Source: Vreelandella titanicae BH1 (GTDB lineage Bacteria; Pseudomonadota; Gammaproteobacteria; Pseudomonadales; Halomonadaceae). From it: 64,000 nucleotides of DNA. Below are positions 16,944-27,103 of this stretch, one piece after another. Positions within the stretch are counted from its first letter, which is position 1. The number at the start of each line of letters is the position of its first letter. Made by a program: the position numbers and the translations under genes. The notes beneath the pieces are model-generated. The model did not search any database. It was not told where the DNA came from and saw nothing but the letters and a program-made list of their open reading frames with translations. The stretch is taken from contig NZ_AOPO01000007.1 of NCBI RefSeq assembly GCF_000336575.1, positions 1 to 64,000 on the forward strand, written 5' to 3'.

Positions 16944-18782
16944 TCAACTGCTTTGCTCGGTTTCCTGATGCGCCAGAATGACGTCCAGAAAGCCCTCGCC
17001 GTAATCCGCCAGCTTGCGTGCGCCGATGCCGGAGATCGCGCCTAGTGCCGCTAGGCTTTGGGGTTTCTGCTCGATCATTTCAGCCAGGGTGGCGTCGTGG
17101 AAGATCACATAGGCTGGTACGCCCTGTGCTTCGGCCAGTTCCCGGCGGTGCTGTCGCAGGGCTTCCCACAGCGGGCCGTGGCCCTGCGGGGCAGAGGCGC
17201 CTTTGCTTCCCCGTCGGGCGGTTTTGGCTTTGCTGGGTTTGTTGCTTGGCTTGCGCAGAGTGAGGTTCTGCTCGCCGCGCAGCACCGGCTTGGCATTGGC
17301 AGTGAGCATAATGCCGCCGTGGCCCTCCATATCCACGCTTAAAAAGCCGCTGGCAATCAGCTGGCGAAAGAGCGCCTTCCATTCGTTGGCGGAGAGGTCT
17401 TTGCCTATGCCGTAGGTGCTGAGGCGGTCGTGACCAAAGCGGGTGATGCGCTCGTTGCTTTTGCCTAGCAGTACGTCCACCAGGTAGGTCACGCCGAAGC
17501 GCTGTTCGGTGCGGTAGACACAGGAGAGCGCCTTTTGCGCCGCCACGGTGGCCTCCCAGGTCTCGGGTGGGGTCAGGCAGTTGTCGCAGTTGCCGCAGGG
17601 GGCGTCCAGATGATCGCCAAAATAGTGCAACAGCGCCTGGCGGCGGCAGCTGATGATTTCACACAGCCCGAGCATGGCGTCGAGCTTCTGCTGTTCGATG
17701 CGCTTTTGATGGTCGGCGGCGCTGGAGTCCTGCTGCATCTGGCGCAGCGTGATCACGTCCTGAAGACCAAACGCCATCCATGCATCGGCGGGCAGGCCGT
17801 CACGCCCGGCGCGGCCGGTCTCTTGGTAGTAGGCTTCGATACTCTTGGGCAGATTGAGATGTGCCACAAAACGCACATCGGGCTTGTCGATGCCCATGCC
17901 AAAGGCGATGGTAGCCACTACCACCACGCCATCTTCACGCAGAAAGCGGGTCTGGTGGTGCTGGCGCTGCTCTGGGGGAAGCCCCGCGTGGTAGGGCAGT
18001 GCTGTCAGCCCCTGGCGTTCCAGCCAGGCGGCGGTCTCCTCCACCTTGCGCCGGGAAAGGCAGTAGACGATACCCGCCTCGCCGTCGTGGTGCTCGCGAA
18101 TAAAGCGCAGCAGCTGTTCCTTGGCGTTGCCCTGATTTTCGGCGATATGGTAGCGAATGTTGGGCCGGTCAAAGCCGCTGTTGTAAAGCGCCGCTTCCTG
18201 GAGCTGCAGATGCTCCATGATATCGCCCCGGGTGGGCACATCGGCAGTGGCGGTGAGGGCGATGCGGGGCACCAGGGGAAAGCGCTGATGAAGCTGGGAG
18301 AGCTGGCGATACTCGGGGCGAAAATCGTGGCCCCACTGGGAGACGCAGTGGGCTTCATCAATGGCGAACAGTGCAATCCGGGTCTGCTCCAGCAGCATCT
18401 GCATACGGGGCGTGGCCAGCCGCTCGGGCGCGACATACAAAAGATCCAGCTCCCCCGCCCGCAGGCGGTTCTCCACCTCGACTGCCTCGTGATAATCGAG
18501 GCTGGAGTTCAGGTAAGCCGCCCTGACCCCGTTCTGCTCAAGCGCCGCCACCTGATCCTGCATCAGCGCGATCAGCGGCGAGACCACAATCGCGGTGCCT
18601 TCGCGCAGCAGTGCAGGGATTTGATAGCACAGCGACTTGCCTCCGCCGGTAGGCATCAGCACCAGCGCATCGCCACCGGCCATTACATGCTCAATAATAG
18701 CCTGCTGTGGGCCGCGAAAGCTGTCGTAACCAAATACTTCCTGCAACACCTTGAGGGCTGCCGGGTGAGGGGCGCCGTGCAT
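16944..18782 (-). CDS. recQ: ATP-dependent DNA helicase RecQ
   Basis: A 612-residue helicase that unwinds DNA 3' to 5' in recombination and fork repair. Walker A is [12 protein letters not shown], and motif II is [19 protein letters not shown], which also contains the RecQ aromatic-rich loop. A zinc-binding RQC segment ends in CGNCDNC, and an HRDC domain closes the protein ([13 protein letters not shown]). The frame extends 14 codons upstream, but the ATG at 18782 has AAGGAGAG at the right distance. It appears to be a single-gene unit. Confidence 0.96.
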   Translation of the reverse strand: MHGAPHPAALKVLQEVFGYDSFRGPQQAIIEHVMAGGDALVLMPTGGGKSLCYQIPALLREGTAIVVSPLIALMQDQVAALEQNGVRAAYLNSSLDYHEAVEVENRLRAGELDLLYVAPERLATPRMQMLLEQTRIALFAIDEAHCVSQWGHDFRPEYRQLSQLHQRFPLVPRIALTATADVPTRGDIMEHLQLQEAALYNSGFDRPNIRYHIAENQGNAKEQLLRFIREHHDGEAGIVYCLSRRKVEETAAWLERQGLTALPYHAGLPPEQRQHHQTRFLREDGVVVVATIAFGMGIDKPDVRFVAHLNLPKSIEAYYQETGRAGRDGLPADAWMAFGLQDVITLRQMQQDSSAADHQKRIEQQKLDAMLGLCEIISCRRQALLHYFGDHLDAPCGNCDNCLTPPETWEATVAAQKALSCVYRTEQRFGVTYLVDVLLGKSNERITRFGHDRLSTYGIGKDLSANEWKALFRQLIASGFLSVDMEGHGGIMLTANAKPVLRGEQNLTLRKPSNKPSKAKTARRGSKGASAPQGHGPLWEALRQHRRELAEAQGVPAYVIFHDATLAEMIEQKPQSLAALGAISGIGARKLADYGEGFLDVILAHQETEQSS

Positions 18783-18845
18783 CAATGCTCTCCTTATCTC
18801 GTGCTTGAGGAAGAATTGTCGCACGAAAACTCAAGGGATTTTGCC

Positions 18846-18975
18846 TAGCGAATCCCAGCGCGTAGATAACGACTGCACAAACTGGCGCTGGAAGAGCAAA
18901 ATCTCTACCGAGTTGGTGACCTCTAATGGTCGGATAAAGTTGTTCCAGTGGTGGCTGATTGAGATCAGGCTATAA
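18846..18975 (-). pseudogene. Remnant of a MalG-type sugar ABC permease
   Basis: Read on the minus strand this stretch encodes SHHWNNFIRPLEVTNSVE followed at once by LLFQRQFVQS. Both parts match the last 80 residues of the intact permease at 21217-22059 (SHHWNNFIWPLVVTNSVE, then LLFQRQFVQSFLR). About 36 residues between them are deleted, the join is in frame, and the sequence beyond each end has diverged. It is a decayed partial duplicate with no start codon. Confidence 0.8.
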
Positions 18976-19033
18976 GAGCCAGTACGAGAGGGAACCGCGC
19001 TCGCCAGCAGGCGAGCGCGCGGATAGCCAAGAC

Positions 19034-20913
19034 TCAGGCCAGGAACTGGCTGCTCTCGACCAGTTCGGCGATGCCAATGCTCTCCACCGTGACATAGAGG
19101 CCGTCCCGGGCGATGACCACGTCATTGTCCATCTGATTGGCGCTGCCGAGCAGATCTTCCTGATCCGCGAACAACTCACCCATGAACACCAACCAGTCCT
19201 GATCCCCCGCATGCTGGTTGAAGTCCTTGATCACGGCACTGCCTTGATACCCCTCGTCGAACATGAACAGGTCGTCGCCCACTCCTCCATAGAGTACATC
19301 GTTGCCGCCACGCACAATCAAGGTATCGTCGCCCTCACCACCATAGAGTTGATCATCGCCCAGGCCGCCTACCAGCGTGTCATCTCCCTCGCCGCCATGT
19401 AGCAAGCTACCGCTCTCCAGCGCCGTCAGGGTGTCGTTTCCTACACCGCCGAAGGCCACTGTTCCAGTGAGTTCGTCGTCACCAGCGCTGCCTTCTATAT
19501 GTTCGCCATACTCAAGGTCTTGGCTGAATAGACCGAATGGGTCGAAGCGTTCGTCCTCGAGTCCGCGCTCGCCGACACTGTAGCGTTGCTGGGTCAGTGA
19601 AATGTCGAGTAGCGACAGGCCCTCGAACTCCACGTAACTGACATTTTCCACTTGCTTCAATCCAAGATCCTGCTTGGAATTGAGGAACAGCGTGCCGTCC
19701 GAGAGTTGATAGGCATCCCAATCCGCCCCATCGCCTTTGAGGCGCAGAGTGTTGACTCCCGAGCCGCCATCGGCACCGCTGGATAGCCGAATCAAGTCAT
19801 CTCCCCCACCAGTGTAGATGTAGTCGCTATTCTCACCGCTGCGAACCTTGTCAGCATGTTCGGTGCCAATTAGAAACGCGGGTTGGCCAAAATGGTTTGA
19901 GCTCGAGGTCTGCTTGTCCTCTACCCAGACCGACGAGCGTGATAGAGAGGAAAGACTGGAAACAACCACCGCGCTGTCACGGTCGGTGTATTCATAGAAG
20001 GGCGAATCAGCGATACGCTGAATGGCATCCGTGATTATGCCATCGACATGGGCATACCAGCTCACCGGAATGTTCAGCAGTGAGAAAGCTGGTAATGGCC
20101 ACAATGGTGAACCATACATATCGTTGAACAGTACGACATTGTCCCCGCTCGACTCGTAAGAGGTGTTGGGGTGGGTCAGCAGTGGCCCTTGTTCCTGCAG
20201 CGCCTCGAGGAAGGTATCTGCGTCTCCTGCCACACGATACACCGCATCATTCTCGTAGCCGTAGTTGTACACCACCTCGGGATCGTCATAGATCAGTGGC
20301 GACTCGTGACCGATATAGTCGGCCTCAGCGAAGAAGCCGTCGGCCAACTCCTCGCGAAAGCGCGCCATAATGTTCACCATCCCGCCCCCCAGGCTGTAGC
20401 CGGTGATCAGTGCGTCCTCAGCCTCCAGGCCGTTGGCCTGACTGTAATTCTTGAGCGCAATGAGCAGCGGCTCAAGGTTGGGTGCGATGGTGCCAGCATT
20501 GAGTTGCAGGTAGTCGACAATATCCACCGGCGAGTTGGTGCCGGTGAAGGTCAGCGATACCCGGGTCAGTTGTCCCTGTTCATCGAACTCGCCAAGCAGC
20601 TTGGCTTGGGGGCCAGTCGGCAGGGTGCCGGTAATCGGGCTCTCGATGATGTAGTGGCCGGCCCCATCGAGGGCGCTCGCGGGTAGGCCAAGCTCGGTCG
20701 GCGTCAGTTCCCGCCATCCCCCGGGCAGTCCGGTATCTATCTCATTGGGGTAGGCACCATCGGGTAAAGGTCTGTGAATCCTTGTATGATTTCCCGAGTC
20801 TGCGGAATGCCAATGGCGCCCGACAGGCTGGCGTAGGTGGCGAGCTTGTGGGATGTCAGCAGCAATTCGATGGATGCTTCACTGGTATAGTTTTTGTAGT
20901 CGAGCATTGCCAT
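19034..20913 (-). pseudogene. Family I.3 RTX lipase (polyurethanase-like), frameshifted
   Basis: The gene starts at the ATG at 20913 (GGAGG seven bases upstream, protein beginning MLDYKNYTSEAS). It loses frame near 20765-20775, where one base seems to be missing, and hits a stop at 20737-20739. The rest stays open to 19034. Joined, it gives about 625 residues of a family I.3 lipase: GYSLGGG with the catalytic serine, GYENDAVYR with the probable aspartate, and WYAHVDG with the probable histidine. About six Ca-binding RTX nonapeptides follow (GGEGDDTL type), then a C-terminal type I secretion signal. No secretion ABC genes lie nearby. Either a pseudogene or a sequencing error. Confidence 0.82.
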
Positions 20914-21216
20914 TAAGATACCTCCGTATCTCGTGCTATATGGTTGTTATTGTTGATCCATGATGCTGAAGTCACTGCATCTACGGGTGTGCCAAGGGCA
21001 ACTCGAGGTATGAAATGACTGATTAAAACACTCGTATCATTCGAGTGTTTTAATAGCACAAGATATCCCCGCAGGAGGCAATGCGACATTAGTGGCGAGA
21101 CCTTAGTCGAGTGAGACAGGCCGCCTTACTGGGTAAGTTGTGGAGGGGTGGTAAAACAGGGAGTGCAAGGCGCCCCCATCCTTCGTTGTTGGCTTGCCGT
21201 CTTGAATAAAGCGGGT
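20914..21216. other. 303 bp intergenic stretch between permease and lipase genes
   Basis: No gene is visible. It holds the lipase ribosome site at its left end and the 13 bp inverted repeat at 21022-21054. The right part (21061-21216) has no recognisable signal. It may be further decayed sequence. Confidence 0.5.
21022..21054 (-). terminator. 13 bp perfect inverted repeat, likely terminator of the ugp-like operon
   Basis: ATTAAAACACTCG and its exact complement flank a 7-base loop. On the minus strand the right arm ends GTGTTTTAAT, giving a T-rich 3' side. Its position 160 bases downstream of the last permease gene suits a terminator. An operator in front of the lipase gene is the alternative. 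Confidence 0.5.
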
Positions 21217-22059
21217 TTACCTAATCCCCGCCCGTAAGAACGACTGCACAAACTGGCGCTGGAACAGCAGGAAGGCGATCAGCAGCGGGGCGATACTGAG
21301 CAGTGTTGCGGCGCTGACGGTGGCCCAGTTAACGCCGGTTTCCGGGGCGGAGAAAACCCCAAGGCCGACCGTTAACGGGCGGCTCTCTACCGAGTTGGTA
21401 ACCACCAGTGGCCAGATAAAGTTGTTCCAGTGGTGGCTAATCGAGACCAGCCCGTAAGCAAGGTAGGTGGGCTTGGCGAGCGGTACGTAGACCTTCCAGA
21501 GAATTTCCAGCCAGTTGCAGCCTTCGATGCGGGCGGCGTCTTCCAACTCACGGGGGATGGTTTTAAAGGTTTGGCGGAGCAGAAAAATACCCAAGGCGCT
21601 GGCCACGTAAGGTAAGCCAATCCCTGTGATGGTGTTAATCAGCCCCAGCTCGCTGGCGATGCGGTAGTTCTCGACAATCAGCACTTCGGGGAACACAAAG
21701 AGCTGAATCAGCACCAGCATAAATAAAACGTTCTTGCCGGGAATCGGAAAGCGCGCAAAGGCAAACGCCGCCAGGGTACAGACTACAAATTGACCGATCA
21801 CCACCCCTGTCACCAGCGCAAAGGTGTTCAAGTAGTAGCGGGCAAAGGGCGCTTGAGACCAGGCGTTAGTGAAGTTCTCCAGCGTCAGCGGGGCGAAGAG
21901 CTCAAAGTTCACCATAAACTCGCTGGGGTGAAAGGCAGCCCAAAAAGCATACAGCAGCGGAAAAATCCAAATAATCGCCAGTAGCCACGCGGCCACTGTT
22001 TCCAGTGCTGGAATTGAGACGAAACGGGAGCGGGGCGCATAGGTAGTGGTCGTATTCAT
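21217..22059 (-). CDS. Carbohydrate ABC transporter permease (UgpE/MalG type)
   Basis: A 280-residue inner-membrane permease with six predicted segments. Its EAA loop reads ELEDAARIEGCNWLEILWKV, as in UgpE and MalG. It overlaps the preceding permease gene by four bases and is the last gene of the leftward ATPase, binding protein, permease, permease operon. The C-terminal 80 residues have a broken copy at 18846-18975. Confidence 0.92.
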   Translation of the reverse strand: MNTTTTYAPRSRFVSIPALETVAAWLLAIIWIFPLLYAFWAAFHPSEFMVNFELFAPLTLENFTNAWSQAPFARYYLNTFALVTGVVIGQFVVCTLAAFAFARFPIPGKNVLFMLVLIQLFVFPEVLIVENYRIASELGLINTITGIGLPYVASALGIFLLRQTFKTIPRELEDAARIEGCNWLEILWKVYVPLAKPTYLAYGLVSISHHWNNFIWPLVVTNSVESRPLTVGLGVFSAPETGVNWATVSAATLLSIAPLLIAFLLFQRQFVQSFLRAGIR

Positions 22060-22940
22060 TGATAGTGCGTCCTGCGATCTAAAATCGTGAACTTAAGCGT
22101 GGCCACTACCGCGAGCACCAGCAGAATCACCACCGTAATGGTGGCGGCCGTGGTGCGGTCAAAGAACGAGAACGCATTCTCGTAGACGTAATAAAGCAGC
22201 AGGTTGGTGGCGTTGTTGGGCCCGCCCTTGGTCAAGATAAACAGGTGATCCACGACCCGCACCGAGTTAATCAGCGCGTTGATCAGCACAAACAGCGTGG
22301 TGGGCATGAGTAGCGGAAAGGTGACACGCCAAAAGAAGCTCCAGCGGCTAGTGCCTTCTAAATCAGCTGCCTCTTTTAACTCAGGTGGCATGCTCTGTAG
22401 CGCCGCTAGGTAGAAGATCATAAAAAAGCCGGCTTCTTTCCACACCGACATCACGATCACCGAGCTTAACGCAACGCTTGGATCGCCCAGCCAGTTCACC
22501 CCGGAAAAGCCCAGCATGCCGAGCAGTTTATTGAATAGGCCAATCTGCGGCGCGTAGAAAAACATCCATATATTGGCCGCGGCAATCATGGGCAGAATGG
22601 TCGGCGTGAAATACGCCATGCGCACAAAGCCGCGCCCGCGAAGCTTGCCATTGACGAACAGCGCCATACCCAAGGCCAGCGCGATAGACGTAGGAATCGT
22701 ACCGACGGCGTAGATAAAGTTGTTACGAGCTACTTTCCAAAAAGTCGGGTCATCGAACAACACCTGATAATTTTCAAGGCCTACGAATTCAGTGGGGCCT
22801 CCGCGAAAGCCGGGTAAAAACAGGCTGTTAATGACCGTTGTCACGGTCGGTAAATAAGCAAACGTCGTCAGCAGTAGCGCAGCGGGCAGCAGCAGAAGCG
22901 CGCCGTAGAGCTGCATTTTGCGGTGGTTGGTGAATGACAT
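22056..22940 (-). CDS. Sugar ABC transporter permease (UgpA/MalF type)
   Basis: A permease of about 294 residues with six hydrophobic segments and the EAA loop ELKEAADLEGTSRWSFFWRV. It forms the membrane channel together with the product of the next gene. The frame extends five codons upstream to a GTG. I prefer the ATG at 22940 because MSFTNHRK is the usual kind of start, although neither candidate has a clear ribosome site. Confidence 0.92.
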   Translation of the reverse strand: MSFTNHRKMQLYGALLLLPAALLLTTFAYLPTVTTVINSLFLPGFRGGPTEFVGLENYQVLFDDPTFWKVARNNFIYAVGTIPTSIALALGMALFVNGKLRGRGFVRMAYFTPTILPMIAAANIWMFFYAPQIGLFNKLLGMLGFSGVNWLGDPSVALSSVIVMSVWKEAGFFMIFYLAALQSMPPELKEAADLEGTSRWSFFWRVTFPLLMPTTLFVLINALINSVRVVDHLFILTKGGPNNATNLLLYYVYENAFSFFDRTTAATITVVILLVLAVVATLKFTILDRRTHYQ

Positions 22941-23003
22941 AAAGACGTACCGCACGTTGGAAAAGCCGGGGCATGCCCCGGCGAACAGTGAAATGTCTAG
23001 CGA

Positions 23004-24284
23004 TTAGCGGGCGTAGCGGCGCAACACGCTGTCGGCCTCTTGCTGCGCCTGACTAAGCGCTTCTTGCGGCGTCATTTGACCGGTCAGCGCCGCTTGCACG
23101 GCGTTATCTAAGGCGCGGCGAATACGGCCACCTTGATAGGTGGAAAGCTCTGCCGTGCCGTGTTCAAGCTGGTCGCGGGCGACCGCGGCGGGTGGGAATT
23201 CTTCCACATAGCCTTGCAGCGCGTCGGTCTCATAAGCGGCAGGGCTAACGCCCATATAGCCCGTCTCAATCGACCAGGCAGCGGCGCGCTCGGGAGCGGT
23301 CATCCAGCGAATGAAGGTTATCGCCGCGCGCTGTTCTTCTTCAGTGGCGTCTTCAAAAATGTAGAAGTTGCCGCCGCCGGTGGGGCTGCCGCGCTGGGTT
23401 TTCATCGGCAGCATGGCGACGCCAAAATCAAAATTGGCTTCGCTGCGTACGGCGGTCAGGTTGCCCGTGGTGTGCCACATCATTGCCGTGGACTCTTCCA
23501 GGAAGTTCTGGCGCAGGGTGCCCCACTCGATGGTGCCGTCGGGCATGGCGTTATGCTCGGTGGCCAGCGATACCCAGTACTCCAGCGCTTCAACCGCTGC
23601 GGGGTCGTCAAAGTAGACCTCGGTGCCGTCTTCGCTCATTAGCCGATGGCCGTTCTGAAAGGCAAAGGCCTGGAACATCCAGTAGGGGTAGCCAGTCGAC
23701 GGCACCATCACGCCCCACTGCTCGCCGTTGGTGGCTTCGCGCACGGTCGCCGCCATCTCGGCCATCTCTTCCCAGTTCTCTGGGGGAGTTTCGGGGTCTA
23801 GGCCGGCGGCTTCAAAGGCGTCTTTGTTCCAGAACAGTACGATGGTGGAGCGCTGGAAGGGAATGCCGTAAGTTTTGCCGTCCAGCTGGCCATTTTCCAT
23901 CAGCCCTGGGTAGAAGCCATCGAGCCATTCGCGCTCTTCATCGGTTTCTACCAGGTCATCAAAGGCGACGATGGCGTTCTGCTCAATCAGCTCGTACAGA
24001 TCGATGGAGAACATGACCGACAGCTGAGGCGTTTCGCCCGCTTCCATCGCCGACATGGCGCGCACGCGGGTGTCGTCGTAGTTACCGGCGTAGATCGCTT
24101 CCACATTGATATCGGGGTATTCGCTCTCAAACTCTTCCACCAGATTATCAACGACGTCGGTGAGTGCACCGCCCACCGCGACCGGGTAGTACATGGTCAG
24201 ATCGACGCTATCCGCGTTTACCTGGGCGGCGCTTAACAAGCCCGCTGCCAGGGCGGTCATTGCAAAAGGGGTACGCAAACGCAT
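23004..24284 (-). CDS. ABC transporter periplasmic binding protein, UgpB-like
   Basis: A 426-residue secreted binding protein. The ATG at 24284 has GGAG six bases upstream and starts a clean signal peptide (MRLRTPFAMTALAAG, cleavage near VNA-DSV); the open frame further upstream is not coding. The mature protein resembles UgpB, the sn-glycerol-3-phosphate receptor, in its opening VDLTMYYPV and in the STGYPYWMFQAFAFQ and PTGGGNFYIF stretches. Glycerol-3-phosphate or a glycerophosphodiester is the likely ligand, but a sugar cannot be excluded. Confidence 0.88.
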   Translation of the reverse strand: MRLRTPFAMTALAAGLLSAAQVNADSVDLTMYYPVAVGGALTDVVDNLVEEFESEYPDINVEAIYAGNYDDTRVRAMSAMEAGETPQLSVMFSIDLYELIEQNAIVAFDDLVETDEEREWLDGFYPGLMENGQLDGKTYGIPFQRSTIVLFWNKDAFEAAGLDPETPPENWEEMAEMAATVREATNGEQWGVMVPSTGYPYWMFQAFAFQNGHRLMSEDGTEVYFDDPAAVEALEYWVSLATEHNAMPDGTIEWGTLRQNFLEESTAMMWHTTGNLTAVRSEANFDFGVAMLPMKTQRGSPTGGGNFYIFEDATEEEQRAAITFIRWMTAPERAAAWSIETGYMGVSPAAYETDALQGYVEEFPPAAVARDQLEHGTAELSTYQGGRIRRALDNAVQAALTGQMTPQEALSQAQQEADSVLRRYAR

Positions 24285-24313
24285 AAGAGACTCCGCAAGT
24301 GTCAATACTGCTG

Positions 24314-25444
24314 TCAGTGTTGGAAAGAGCCCACCGCCGGTGGACGAGGAACGCTTCGAGATGAGCTGGGTAAGGGGGGCGGTGTCAGGTCGTCCCGCCG
24401 CAGGCCGTCGGCATCGAAAAGGTGTGTATTCTTTGAAGTCCAATAGAGGCTGCATGGCTGGCCTGTCAGTGCCTGCTTGCCGCTAAGCCGCACGCGTAGG
24501 GTGTGCGACCCCACCGCGACATAAGCAATGGTGTCCGCTCCCAGATACTCTTCACTTAATACGTTAGCGGGTACGCCGGAACCGGGTGCGATTCGCAGCT
24601 CGATATCTTCCGGGCGGATGCCCAAGTGGCCACCAACGGCATCCAAGGGGGCTACGGGGGTACTTGGTTCACCTTCGATAACGGCGCCATTCTCACCGGC
24701 CACTAGGGGCAGCAGGTTCATGGCGGGGCTGCCAATAAAGCTGGCGGCAAAAGCGCTAGCGGGGCGGTTATAGAGCTCGTCTGGGGTGCCGTCCTGCACG
24801 ATTTTGCCGTGCTGCATCAGAATGACGCGATCGCCCATGCTCATGGCTTCCACCTGGTCGTGGGTAACGTAAATCACCGTCATATTCAGGCGGCTTTGCA
24901 GCGCTTTGATTTCCCGGCGCATGTCGCTGCGCAGCCGGGCGTCCAGGTTGGATAGCGGTTCATCCATCAGGCAGATAGGGTGTTCGGAAATAACCGAGCG
25001 CGCCAAAGCAACCCGCTGGCGTTGGCCGCCGGAAAGCTGGGCAGGTTTGCGGTCTAGGTAATCGGTTAAATCGACCAGCTCGGCGACCTTGGCCAGCCGC
25101 TGGCGCTGTTCATCTTTGGGAACTTTGCGGCTGCGCAGGCCAAACACGATATTGTCGGCAACGCTTAAGTGCGGAAACAGGGCGTAGGACTGAAACACCA
25201 TGCTTAGCCCGCGGTCGCCGGGCGGCAGGCGTGTGACGTCGCGCTCGCCGATATGAATACGTCCGTTGCTGGCCTCTTCCAGGCCCGCGATCATGCGTAG
25301 CGTGGTGGATTTACCGCAGCCTGAAGGGCCGAGCAGAATGACAAATTGCCCAGGCGTGACGTCGAAGGAGATTTCATCGACGGCAGTGGTCGCGTCCCAA
25401 CGTTTAGTGACGCGTTCCAGGCGAATACGCGATTGGTTTGACAT
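24314..25444 (-). CDS. ABC transporter ATP-binding protein, UgpC/MalK type
   Basis: A 376-residue ATPase of the MalK/UgpC group. It has GPSGCGKST (Walker A), LSGGQRQRVALARS (signature), CLMDEPLSNLD (Walker B) and the H-loop VTHDQVEAM. A TOBE domain ends in HLFDADGLRR, after which an unusual proline- and serine-rich tail of about 26 residues runs to 24314. It is the first gene of the four-gene importer operon, an order different from Escherichia coli ugpBAEC. Confidence 0.92.
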   Translation of the reverse strand: MSNQSRIRLERVTKRWDATTAVDEISFDVTPGQFVILLGPSGCGKSTTLRMIAGLEEASNGRIHIGERDVTRLPPGDRGLSMVFQSYALFPHLSVADNIVFGLRSRKVPKDEQRQRLAKVAELVDLTDYLDRKPAQLSGGQRQRVALARSVISEHPICLMDEPLSNLDARLRSDMRREIKALQSRLNMTVIYVTHDQVEAMSMGDRVILMQHGKIVQDGTPDELYNRPASAFAASFIGSPAMNLLPLVAGENGAVIEGEPSTPVAPLDAVGGHLGIRPEDIELRIAPGSGVPANVLSEEYLGADTIAYVAVGSHTLRVRLSGKQALTGQPCSLYWTSKNTHLFDADGLRRDDLTPPPLPSSSRSVPRPPAVGSFQH

Positions 25445-25557
25445 AGCACACACATCACCGGCTGTTGGTTGTTATTGGTTCAGCTTGTGTTGAAGGTGTT
25501 GCCGTTTCATGACACTTACATGGATGGTTTATGACAGCCGCTGTGTCAAGCAGAAAA

Positions 25558-26976
25558 TCACTTGGCGACTTTAATGCCATAGCGCTGAAGCCTGCGCACC
25601 ACGCTGGATTGACTAATGCCCAGCCGCTTGGCAATGGCATAGGTGCTGGGGAGCGTGTTGCACAGCTCTTCAAACGTTTCACGCTCCAGCCGCGCTAGGT
25701 ACTGCTTGAGGGTTTCCTGGGGCTCGAGTGCTACTGCCGACGCTGCTGGCGAGGCGCTCGGCAAACTGGCTGAGTGCTGCTCGGCGTGAGGAAGCGCAGT
25801 AGGTACTTCGATTTGATCGGTGGGGCTGGAAAGCCAGGCTCTCTCTAGCCAGTTCTCCAGCTCGCGGACATTCCCTGGCCATTCGCCACCCATCAGCGTC
25901 GACCAAACGCGGGTATCAAGGATTTTTTGCCGGCCATAGCGCTGGTTGAGCCGATTTAAGCACGCTTCAACCAGGTCGGGGATATCCTCCCGGCGGTCAC
26001 GCAGCGGCGGCAGGGTGACCGGGATCACATTGAGGCGGTAGTAAAGATCCAGACGGAAAAGGCCGGCTTCTACTTGCTTGCCCAAATCCTGGTTGGTCGC
26101 CACGACCAAGCGAAAATTGACCTTGCGTGATCGGGTGTCACCCAGTCGGGTCAAGCTGCCGTCCTGAATCACCTTGAGCAGTTTGGTTTGCATCAACAGC
26201 GGCAGCTCGCCGATTTCATCCAAAAATAGCGTACCGCCCTCGGCCTGCTCTAACAGCCCGGCTTTGCCCTGGCGAGCGGCACCGCTGAAAGCGCCGGGCT
26301 GGTAGCCAAACATCTCGGATTCAAACAGATTCTCTGGAATCGCCGCACAGTTAACGTCAATAAAGGGGCCTTCACAGCGCTGGCTCCAGCGGTGTAGCTG
26401 CTTGGCAAAGGCGGTTTTACCCACACCTGATTCACCCAGCATCAGCACATTGGCATCCGAAGGGGCGACCCGCTTAAGCAGTAGCGCAATTTCACGCATC
26501 ACGCTGCTACGTACCTGCAAATTGTCCAGGGCGTCATCCAACGCCTGCTCTTCCGCGTCTGGCGCTGCCTGACTGCGCTTTAAGTGTTCGCTAAAGCGTT
26601 TTTGTAGCAGCGCATACTCGTCCTGCAATAGCTGCAAGTCGGTTAAGTCCCGTGAGCGGCTGATAATGCGCTCCAGCTTACCGTCGACGAATACAGGGTA
26701 GGCTTCGGCAATCACCCGGCGACCTGTTCCGGTGACCTGCATAAGCTGCGCAGGCCGGCGGGTGCGCATCACTTCCATGGTGATAGAGGGCTTGAGCACC
26801 CCGGCCGCTTGCAGTTGCTGCACACTACTGGAGAGCAGCTCTTCTCGGGATACTCCGTAGACCGCTTCGGCCCCTGGGCTAATGTCAACTACTTGCCCAT
26901 CGCCACTGACGATAAAGAAGTGGTCGTTTGCGGTCTCCACAATGGTTTGCAGCACGCGTTTATCTATTTCACTCAT
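25558..26976 (-). CDS. Sigma-54-dependent activator with PAS domain (RocR/TyrR-like)
   Basis: A 472-residue bacterial enhancer-binding protein. An N-terminal PAS-like sensor (about 5-115) is followed by the AAA+ domain: Walker A GESGVGKT (181-188), the sigma-54 contact loop as GAFSGA (228-233, the T-to-S form), and Walker B FLDEIG. A C-terminal helix-turn-helix ends in [20 protein letters not shown]. The ATG at 26976 has GAGGAG upstream; nine extra codons are open before it. It diverges from the guanidinobutyrase gene and has two palindromes in front of its own start. It probably senses a guanidino compound, as RocR responds to arginine products. Confidence 0.9.
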   Translation of the reverse strand: MSEIDKRVLQTIVETANDHFFIVSGDGQVVDISPGAEAVYGVSREELLSSSVQQLQAAGVLKPSITMEVMRTRRPAQLMQVTGTGRRVIAEAYPVFVDGKLERIISRSRDLTDLQLLQDEYALLQKRFSEHLKRSQAAPDAEEQALDDALDNLQVRSSVMREIALLLKRVAPSDANVLMLGESGVGKTAFAKQLHRWSQRCEGPFIDVNCAAIPENLFESEMFGYQPGAFSGAARQGKAGLLEQAEGGTLFLDEIGELPLLMQTKLLKVIQDGSLTRLGDTRSRKVNFRLVVATNQDLGKQVEAGLFRLDLYYRLNVIPVTLPPLRDRREDIPDLVEACLNRLNQRYGRQKILDTRVWSTLMGGEWPGNVRELENWLERAWLSSPTDQIEVPTALPHAEQHSASLPSASPAASAVALEPQETLKQYLARLERETFEELCNTLPSTYAIAKRLGISQSSVVRRLQRYGIKVAK

Positions 26977-26997
26977 CGCAGCCGACTCCTCTGAGTG

Positions 26998-27030
26998 ATT
27001 CATTTATGAATCTTTGATTCATAAATGAAT
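26998..27030. promoter_or_regulatory. Paired 14 bp palindromes, predicted enhancer sites of the sigma-54 activator
   Basis: ATTCATTTATGAAT (26998-27011) and ATTCATAAATGAAT (27017-27030) are each palindromic and lie 19 bp apart centre to centre. Together they form a perfect 15 bp inverted repeat around TTT. A partial site, GATTCATTTTTG, follows at 27048-27059. They lie 22 bp before the activator start and about 75-105 bp before the sigma-54 promoter, the usual place for activator dimers that also regulate their own gene. Confidence 0.75.
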
Positions 27031-27103
27031 TGAAAAGGCCTTTGGTTGATTCATTTTTGCATCGTTTGGCCGCTAATCCCACCACTTTATAGGCATCTAC
27101 GAC

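Noticed and set aside
17535-18848. A 437-codon open frame on the plus strand opposite recQ
   Set aside because: It is the antisense of a well-conserved helicase gene; its composition is that of a GC-rich shadow frame and it has no family resemblance.
24285-24455. 57-codon extension of the UgpB-like protein
   Set aside because: It overlaps the ATPase gene end and would hide the signal peptide that begins at 24284.
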